A stretch of 36,873 nt of DNA, from assembly GCA_964604675.1 (NCBI GenBank), contig CAZSAT010000072.1, positions 1-36,873 on the forward strand, in the 5' to 3' direction. Source of the DNA: CAZSAT01 sp964604675. Its GTDB lineage: Bacteria; Myxococcota_A; UBA796; CAJQPC01. Below, in pieces: positions 32,059-36,873 of the stretch (positions within the stretch are counted from its first letter, which is position 1; every line of letters begins with the position of its first letter). The notes beneath the pieces are model-generated. The model made no database searches, was not told where the DNA came from, and saw nothing but the letters and a program-made list of their open reading frames with translations. A program made the translations under genes and the position numbers.

Positions 32059-32451
32059 TCAACGGCCGCCGGCCAGGATGTCCTCGATGCCCGGGGTGAG
32101 CCAGGCCTCCCTCCGCGCCCGGATGTGCGCGAGCGCAGCCGCCGCGGACAGGCCGTCCTCCACCACCAGGAAGCGCGCCACGATCGCCACCGAGCGCGAA
32201 CGTCCGGCCTGGCAGTGCACGAGGATGCGGTCGCCGCAGGCCCGTGAGGCCCGCAGGTACGCGACGCACTCGTCCACCTTCCGCCGCGGGTTGCCCGGGC
32301 CGTCCACAAGGGGCACGTGGAGCGCCTCGAGGTCTTCCCGCTCGTCGCAGTCGCAGCGGGGCCGCAGGCAGAGGATGCCGTCCACCTCGTCGGTCACGGC
32401 CCTGGCGTCGTGCACGTTTCCGATGGCGATGTCTGAGGTCACGAAGTCCAT
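32059..32451 (-). CDS. Dual-specificity protein phosphatase
   Basis: The 130-residue protein has the Cys-phosphatase loop VHCQAGRSRS (C80, R86) and an upstream acid candidate D50 in VPLVDGPG. The Cys-Asp-rich insert RPRCDCDERED is unusual. ATG 32451 with GGGAG gives the compact domain size expected. It removes phosphate from Tyr/Ser/Thr or from a non-protein substrate. It lies between an ADP-ribosylglycohydrolase/phosphoesterase fusion and a PPP phosphatase, all leftward. Confidence 0.87.
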   Translation of the reverse strand: MDFVTSDIAIGNVHDARAVTDEVDGILCLRPRCDCDEREDLEALHVPLVDGPGNPRRKVDECVAYLRASRACGDRILVHCQAGRSRSVAIVARFLVVEDGLSAAAALAHIRARREAWLTPGIEDILAGGR

Positions 32452-32539
32452 GCGCACTCCCGGGCCGCGTGGGTGAGGCCGACCGCCTGACGACCTGACA
32501 CTCCGAAGAGTATCGAACCCCGACACGGTCGGGCCCGGC

Positions 32540-34177
32540 TCAACCGAGCACCTCCCGGACCACGCCACGCTCGACCTCGAGCCAGCGACGTTCGGGCAGG
32601 AGAACGGCGCGCACGACGCCCGTCGTGCACGCGTTCGAGTTCAGCGTGATCCGGTTGGCCCCGACGAAGTGATGCAGCGGCAGCTTGGTGTGACCCGACA
32701 CCACCACGCGCTCCCAGTCCGGGTCCACCAGCGTCGCACGGCCTTTGTCGCGCAGCGGCTGAGGCACGTGCATGGGGTCCCGCGGCAGGCGCCGCTCCCG
32801 GAGCTCGGCGAGCTGCGGCTCGAGGGGACCGGGCAGCATCCCGGCATGCACCAGCAGGTAGCGGCCGGTGTCCAGGTGCCAGGGCAGAGCCTGCAGGAGC
32901 GCGCGGTGGCTGGCGGGGAACGCACTCCGGAACGCGGCCGCGGTCGCGGCACCGTAGGCCTGCGGCGTGCCGGCGCCGCGGTTCCAGTAGCCGCCTGCCC
33001 ACCGCGCGAACCACCTGTCGTCGTCCAGAGCCCGGAGGCAGGCGAGGTCGTGGTTGCCCAGGATGGGCCGGAAGCGGTCGCCGAGCTGCTCGCGCAGCTC
33101 CACCATCAGGTCGAGCAGGCCCGGCACGTCGGGACCGTTGTCGCAGAAATCGCCCAGCGGGCAGATCCAGGCCACGGGGGCTTCGTCCTCGCTCCACGCC
33201 ACCAGCGCGCGGAGGGCATCGGGGTGCCCATGGAGGTCGGCGACGGCCAGCACCGGACGTCCGCGGGCGGCGAGGGCCCGTGCGAGCTGCTCGATCCGCT
33301 CCCTCTCCGGCAAAGCGCTCACCCAGGCCTCGGGCAGGCGGGCGCCCGTGGCTCCGAGGAACATCCCGCAGAGCGCGGCCACGCTGTCGCTGTCGCCGTC
33401 GATCCGCGCGGCCTTCTCGATCGCGAGGGCCGGGCGGTCACCCCAGCGGAGGGCAGCTGCCAGCGCCAGCCCCAGAGCGGAGCCGGAGCGCCAGCCCCCG
33501 TCTCCAGGCGTGACCGCGGCCTCGTCCAGCCACCGCTCGTCGCGCGACGCCAGGTCCAGGGCGCCCTCGAGCGACTCGGCGACGGACCCGCCCCGCGCGC
33601 CCGCAGCGAGCCGCAGACGCGCCTCACCGATCAGGCCGATGTGCAGGCGTCCGGTCTCCAGGACGCGCCTCAGGATCCAGGTCGCTGCGATGGCCGCCTC
33701 GGTGGCGTTGACGTGTCCGTGGGTCAGGCTCGCCTGAACCTCGGCGGCCAGCTCCAGCTCGTCGCCGGCCATGCCCATCGCCAGCGGCGCGATGCGCATC
33801 ACCGCGCCGCAGCCGTCCGAGTGCGGCACCCCGCTGACCTGCCAGCGGGGATCCCGTCGCCAGCGGCGCACGCCCTCCATGCAGGTGTTCCCGGGAGCGG
33901 TGCTCGGCGTGAGCGGGTCCTCGGACCATGCGACGAAGCGTTCGCCGACGGCCGCCCCGAAGACCTCGGTGTCGTGGTGGTCCGGCGGCATCGCGAGCAC
34001 GGCCTCGGCCAGGTACAGGCTCATGTGCGTGTCGTCGGTCCAGCGGAACACGCCGGGCGAAGTGTCGACGGCGCGGTCCCGCGCCGCCGGGCCGGTGAGG
34101 AACTCCAGCGGTCGGCCGTAGGCGTCGCCGATGGCGAGGCCGAGGAAGGCGTTGATGCAGCGTTGCTCGAAGGTCAT
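32540..34177 (-). CDS. ADP-ribosylglycohydrolase fused to a calcineurin-like phosphoesterase
   Basis: The 545-residue protein has two enzymatic halves. Residues 1-290 are DraG/ARH-like: FLGLAIGDAYGRPLEF, the metal site WTDDT (46-50), and DGDSDSVAALCGMFLGA (262-278) supplying the C-terminal aspartates. Residues about 308-545 are a metallophosphoesterase: DLHGH (316-320), GDFCDNG (344-350), GNHD (376-379), LLVHAGM and VVSGHTKLP. Both active sites look complete. The start has GGAG five bases upstream. Such a fusion could remove ADP-ribose and then dephosphorylate it, or act on ADP-ribose phosphates or an NAD-capped or modified RNA end; the substrate is inferred only. It is followed by two more phosphatases. 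Confidence 0.9.
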   Translation of the reverse strand: MTFEQRCINAFLGLAIGDAYGRPLEFLTGPAARDRAVDTSPGVFRWTDDTHMSLYLAEAVLAMPPDHHDTEVFGAAVGERFVAWSEDPLTPSTAPGNTCMEGVRRWRRDPRWQVSGVPHSDGCGAVMRIAPLAMGMAGDELELAAEVQASLTHGHVNATEAAIAATWILRRVLETGRLHIGLIGEARLRLAAGARGGSVAESLEGALDLASRDERWLDEAAVTPGDGGWRSGSALGLALAAALRWGDRPALAIEKAARIDGDSDSVAALCGMFLGATGARLPEAWVSALPERERIEQLARALAARGRPVLAVADLHGHPDALRALVAWSEDEAPVAWICPLGDFCDNGPDVPGLLDLMVELREQLGDRFRPILGNHDLACLRALDDDRWFARWAGGYWNRGAGTPQAYGAATAAAFRSAFPASHRALLQALPWHLDTGRYLLVHAGMLPGPLEPQLAELRERRLPRDPMHVPQPLRDKGRATLVDPDWERVVVSGHTKLPLHHFVGANRITLNSNACTTGVVRAVLLPERRWLEVERGVVREVLG

Positions 34178-34237
34178 GGGATCTCCTCTACGGGCTTCGC
34201 AAGACGACGCAAGACGGCGCCGCTCGTCCGTGCTCGA

Positions 34238-34669
34238 TCAGCAGTACGTCTCCACGACCCGATGAGCCTCCACGAGCGCCAACACCCTCCCGGTGGCCGG
34301 GTCCACCCGCTCGGTCTGGAACCACATCCGCTCCGCGTCCCCTCGCGGCCGAACCCTCTCGATCCGGGCCCACAACCGCTCGCTCCCGAAGAGGCGGATC
34401 ACCTCGGGCGGCAGCGGCTGGTGGGGCAACTGGAGCACCGTGCCCTGTGCCTCCAGCCAGCACATCCCCAGCGGCTCGAACTCGCTCCTCGAGCGGCACC
34501 AGACCGGTTCCACCAGCCGCTCCGGCCGAAGCCCCATCACCCAGCATCGCCACGGCGGCTCGGTCGGCGTCAGCTCCATCCAGATGAGCCCGAAGGCCTC
34601 ATCGCCGACGGGACAGGTCTTCCAACCCACCAACGAGCGCCAGGGCCCGAACAGGAAGAACTCCTCCAT
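34238..34669 (-). CDS. Hypothetical Trp-rich protein coupled to the FtsZ-like gene
   Basis: The 143-residue protein has an exceptional number of Trp (WRSLVGWKTC, WMELTPTEPPWRCWVMGL, WFQTERVDPATG). There is no signal or membrane helix. Its ATG shares one base with the stop of the FtsZ-like gene (TGATG), so translation is coupled. No family was recognised. Because the upstream partner carries a Tat signal and this one does not, the two may act on opposite sides of the membrane, or the Tat call is wrong. Confidence 0.7.
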   Translation of the reverse strand: MEEFFLFGPWRSLVGWKTCPVGDEAFGLIWMELTPTEPPWRCWVMGLRPERLVEPVWCRSRSEFEPLGMCWLEAQGTVLQLPHQPLPPEVIRLFGSERLWARIERVRPRGDAERMWFQTERVDPATGRVLALVEAHRVVETYC

Positions 34670-35646
34670 CAGGCCGTCCCGGCCTCGTGGGACCCGCCCG
34701 GGACCAGCACGGTGGCCGTCGTCGGTTCGGCCCCCGGCGTCGTCGCGAGCACGACCCGCCTCCGCCCCAGGTTCTGGCTCACGAGTGTCTCGATCTGCGC
34801 CGCGTCGTGTTCCGAGGGCGCGAGGCCGCGGAGGTGCACGAGCACGTCTCCGGCGCGGCCCGACCCGTCCCGGACAGCGATCTCGAGGGCACGAAGGACC
34901 GCCTGCACGGGCCCGCCCGCTGTTCCTGTGCCAGCCCGCAGGAGCATGGAACGACCTTCGGCCGAGAGCGCTCCCTGCTCCGCCAACATCCAGCCGATCC
35001 GCGTTGCGTCCGCGATCTCGGTCACCGCGGCGTCTACGGCGCCGAAGGCCTCACGCAGCGACCGGCGCTCGCCACTGCGGGGACGGACCTCGTCGTTGCG
35101 GACCAGCACGACCTGATCGGCCGCCTGGACGAGCGCCTCCACGCCCGCCGCCGCCTGCGCGCGGCGACGACGTCCCTCGAAGTAGAAGGGAAGCGTGACC
35201 ACCGCCAGCGCGCGCGCCCCCGCCTCGCGGCACACCTCGGCGAGCACCGGGAGCGCACCCGTGGCCGTGCCACCTCCCAGCCCGCCGAGCAGGAGCACCG
35301 CCCGGGCACCGGACACGAGCGCCCGGAGCTCGTTGCGTTGCTCCAGCGCAGACCCCCGCCCGACCTCCAGGTCGGAGCCAGCTCCCAGCCCCTGGGTCGA
35401 CGCCCTGCCGATCCGGAGCGTGTGCCGGATCGGCGTCCGCACCAGGTCCTGGCGGTCGGTGTTGATGGCGGTGAGCTCGCCGAAGCGGCCCAGCACCGGG
35501 CCCGCGGCGGCGAGCGCGTTCATCCCGCCGCCTCCGACCCCGAGGATGCGGAGCGGCCCGGGCTGGCCCGTCACCCGGGTGACGAGCGGTGGAACGACGG
35601 CTGCGGCCAGGGTGGACACGAGCACGGAACGACGGGTGATCGGCAT
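34669..35646 (-). CDS. FtsZ/tubulin-like protein with N-terminal Tat-like signal and no T7 catalytic loop
   Basis: ATG 35646 (GGAG upstream) gives MPITRRSVLVSTLAAAVVPP, a twin-arginine (R5, R6) plus hydrophobic segment. The FtsZ GTP-binding motifs follow at once: ILGVGGGGMNAL (34-45), INTDRQDL, GLGAGSDLEVGR (86-97), the tubulin signature GGLGGGTATGALP (121-133; the second Gly of GGGTGTG is Ala), LPFYFEGRRR and VRNDEV. The NxDxxD T7 loop that activates GTP hydrolysis in the next subunit is absent; the aligned segment reads GALSAEGR (225-232). There is no C-terminal FtsA/ZipA-binding peptide. At 325 residues it is shorter than FtsZ. It resembles FtsZ-like paralogues proposed to act in membrane remodelling. 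An exported tubulin fold would be remarkable because GTP is not expected outside the cytoplasm. Confidence 0.85.
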   Translation of the reverse strand: MPITRRSVLVSTLAAAVVPPLVTRVTGQPGPLRILGVGGGGMNALAAAGPVLGRFGELTAINTDRQDLVRTPIRHTLRIGRASTQGLGAGSDLEVGRGSALEQRNELRALVSGARAVLLLGGLGGGTATGALPVLAEVCREAGARALAVVTLPFYFEGRRRRAQAAAGVEALVQAADQVVLVRNDEVRPRSGERRSLREAFGAVDAAVTEIADATRIGWMLAEQGALSAEGRSMLLRAGTGTAGGPVQAVLRALEIAVRDGSGRAGDVLVHLRGLAPSEHDAAQIETLVSQNLGRRRVVLATTPGAEPTTATVLVPGGSHEAGTA

Positions 35647-35728
35647 GGTGGCTCCAGGCTTCGAGGCTGGCATGAGGCCACGCCAGGAACTGTCCGCACC
35701 CCAGCGCGCCGCCATGGTCCAATCCCGC

Positions 35729-35896
35729 ATGGCCTACGAAGACTGCTACGAGTCCCTGATCGCGCGGGGCGCCCCCATGGACGTCATCGAGCCCGGTCGT
35801 GCCTACGTGATCCACGCCCGCAACGGGGGAGTGGGTGTGGCGGTCGAGGGGCCACAGGAGCAGACGGCCCGCCGCCGAGTGGGTCTTGACATCTGA
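35729..35896 (+). CDS. Short hypothetical protein, possibly truncated
   Basis: The 55-residue frame starts at ATG 35729, divergent from the FtsZ-like gene (82-bp gap). MAYEDCYESLIARGAPMDVI followed by EPGRAYVIHARNGGVGVAV looks like a conserved globular start; the last 18 residues (EGPQEQTARRRVGLDI) look unrelated and basic. It may be the beginning of a longer protein cut where the toxin-antitoxin region begins. The -35 of the next promoter overlaps its last codons. Confidence 0.45.
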   Translation: MAYEDCYESLIARGAPMDVIEPGRAYVIHARNGGVGVAVEGPQEQTARRRVGLDI

Positions 35897-35922
35897 TTCC
35901 GTAGATTCTACATCTATGTAGA
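35886..35922 (+). promoter_or_regulatory. Promoter and operator of the toxin-antitoxin pair
   Basis: TTGACA at 35886-35891 is a perfect -35, with a plausible weak -10 (TACATC at 35909-35914) 17 bp downstream. Over the -10 lie two AT-rich palindromes: GTAGATTCTAC (35901-35911) and TCTACATCTATGTAGA (35907-35922). This is the layout expected for autoregulation by a ribbon-helix-helix antitoxin. Confidence 0.7.
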
Positions 35923-35929
35923 GGCCCGC

Positions 35930-36196
35930 ATGGCTACGACACAGATCTCGGCCCACATTCCCAATGACCTGAAGGCGAGCCTGGACCGCCAGGCCCGCGC
36001 GACGGGGGTGACCCGCGCGCACCTGGTGCAGGAGGCGCTCCTGCACCACCTCCAGGCGCTTGCTGAGCTGCCGCCAGAGGCCATCGTCCCGAAGCGCATC
36101 GTCCTCACCCGCGAGAGCGCAGAGCGTGTACGTGAGCTGGTGGAGCGCCCCCCCGAGCCCACTGTCGACATGAAGCTCCTCTTCGATGACCGTTGA
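35930..36196 (+). CDS. Ribbon-helix-helix antitoxin of a GNAT toxin-antitoxin system
   Basis: The 88-residue protein has an N-terminal ribbon-helix-helix (QISAHIPNDLKASLDRQARA, TGVTRAHLVQEALLHHL) for operator binding. The C-terminal arm (RIVLTRESAERVRELVERPP, then EPTVDMKLLFDD) is the DUF1778-type toxin-neutralising tail. It starts just after an AT-rich palindromic operator. It overlaps the toxin start by 11 nt, the usual antitoxin-first order. Confidence 0.88.
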   Translation: MATTQISAHIPNDLKASLDRQARATGVTRAHLVQEALLHHLQALAELPPEAIVPKRIVLTRESAERVRELVERPPEPTVDMKLLFDDR

Positions 36197-36698
36197 GATC
36201 CGCGCACTGCGTGGAGACGACGACCGACGAGCCTTCGAGAGCGGCGACGAGGCACTCGACCTGTACTTCCACAGGTACGCCGGGCAGAACCAGTTCCGTC
36301 ACCACGTCGGGGTGACCTACGTCGCCGCGGAGCACCATCGTGTTCTCGCCTTCGCGACCGTTGCGGCGGCCTCGCTCGACGCCGACGATCTCCCGACGGG
36401 GCGACGGATGCCGCCGTACCCGCTGCCGGTCCTCCGACTGGCGCGTCTGGCCGTGGGCGAAGGCGAGCGGCACCGTGGCCTCGGACGGGCGATGCTCCGG
36501 TTCTGCGTCGAGCTGGCGGAGACAATGCGAGACGAGCTCGGCTGCGTCGGCGTTGTCGTGGACGCGAAGTCCGGCGCGGTCGACTTCTACCGCCGTTTCG
36601 GCTTCATCGAGGTGGAGGAGGAGGAAGGCGGCCCCGGCATCGTGCCTCGTCCGCAGATGATGTTCCTTCCCCTCGCCGCGGTGCCGCCGCGGCGCTGA
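36186..36698 (+). CDS. GNAT-family acetyltransferase toxin (TacT/AtaT-like)
   Basis: The 170-residue protein has the toxin-type N-terminus (FESGDEALDLYFHRYAGQNQ), LRLARLAVGEGERHRGLGRA with the acetyl-CoA loop RHRGLG, and the late Tyr of VDFYRRFGFIEV. This pattern is that of GNAT toxins that acetylate charged tRNA and block translation; the tRNA target here is unknown. It overlaps the antitoxin gene by 11 nt. Catalytic residues appear intact, so the pair should be functional. Confidence 0.88.
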   Translation: MTVEIRALRGDDDRRAFESGDEALDLYFHRYAGQNQFRHHVGVTYVAAEHHRVLAFATVAAASLDADDLPTGRRMPPYPLPVLRLARLAVGEGERHRGLGRAMLRFCVELAETMRDELGCVGVVVDAKSGAVDFYRRFGFIEVEEEEGGPGIVPRPQMMFLPLAAVPPRR

Positions 36699-36862
36699 AC
36701 CCAACGGGATCCCTCCGCGGCCGCTCGGAGTCGAGCCCAGCAGTGCGCCGGGGCGGGCCAGGCCTCGACGCGCGGATCCCAGATCACCGCCGGGAGCTCC
36801 GGCTGGCCCGTGTAGCCGTCCAGCAGCAAGGTGCCGCGATCGAAGCGGAGGTGAAGCCCCAT
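36587..36862 (-). pseudogene. Truncated N-terminus of a DEAD/DEAH-type helicase-like gene
   Basis: From ATG 36862 leftward the frame reads MGLHLRFDRGTLLLDGYTGQ then AVIWDPRVEAWPAPAH, which resembles the N-terminal segment of XPB-like bacterial DEAD/DEAH helicases (LRFDxGTLLL, WDPRVxAWRAPA). Resemblance ends near nt 36710, next to the toxin stop at 36698; the rest of the open frame is only antisense to the toxin gene. No helicase motifs follow in the window. It looks like a gene broken by arrival of the toxin-antitoxin segment or by deletion. The family call is from memory and moderate. Confidence 0.45.
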
Positions 36863-36873
36863 GGTGCCCTCGT

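Noticed and set aside
1..36873. tRNA, rRNA, prophage or transposase genes
   Set aside because: None recognised on either strand by eye; short or degenerate ones could have been missed.

Overview
The window is very GC-rich with strong GC3 codon bias and looks like chromosome from a diderm of the Myxococcota / former Deltaproteobacteria type. The support is MYXO-CTERM-like Cys-rich tails (about 430-545 and 29700-29790), lipoproteins with Asp-Thr-Gly linkers, a MopE-type Asp/Cys-rich repeat and many surface proteins without close relatives. No tRNA, rRNA, CRISPR array, phage block or insertion sequence was recognised. Most long open frames are antisense or out-of-frame shadows caused by the GC content and were left out.

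Layout. 1-3.6 kb: the 3' part of a DTG-repeat / TadG-like protein, then a secreted M4 (thermolysin-like) lipoprotein protease. 3.6-10.8 kb: a divergent ion/osmotic locus. Leftward runs a 1617-residue SLC12-type transporter fused to a degenerate P-loop domain, overlapping a short MscS-like gene. Rightward runs an ECF sigma factor, a small acidic protein and a second MscS-like channel. A perfect 18-bp palindrome lies in the divergent promoter. 10.9-19.0 kb: nine leftward genes that look like one operon. It starts with an Asp23/Gls24 protein and includes AmaP-like and DUF2273-like genes, the alkaline-shock trio known from Gram-positives. Here the trio is interleaved with two predicted outer-membrane proteins, an OmpA-domain coiled-coil lipoprotein and two surface lipoproteins. 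19.2-23.7 kb: a giant HEAT-repeat protein.

24.2-29.6 kb: a MoxR AAA+ ATPase, an unknown protein, a HExxH/VWA protein and a divergent S-adenosylmethionine synthetase, linked by ATGA overlaps, followed by a divergent sigma-factor-like gene. The MoxR operon and the sigma-like gene are preceded by near-identical 55-57 bp leaders at matching distances from their start codons, which suggests shared control. 29.6-35.6 kb: leftward genes for a Tat-signal-bearing FtsZ/tubulin-like protein, an unknown protein, an ADP-ribosylglycohydrolase/phosphoesterase fusion, a dual-specificity phosphatase, a PPP-type phosphatase, two tiny membrane proteins and a MYXO-CTERM-type exported protein. 35.7-36.9 kb: a GNAT/ribbon-helix-helix toxin-antitoxin pair with an AT-rich operator, next to what looks like the broken start of a helicase gene.

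Best candidates for undescribed biology are the Asp23-AmaP-OmpA operon of a diderm, the apparently exported FtsZ-like protein without a catalytic T7 loop, the MoxR/VWA/MetK operon sharing a leader with a sigma-like gene, and the SLC12-NTPase fusion. All function calls come from reading motifs by eye; no database search was run.
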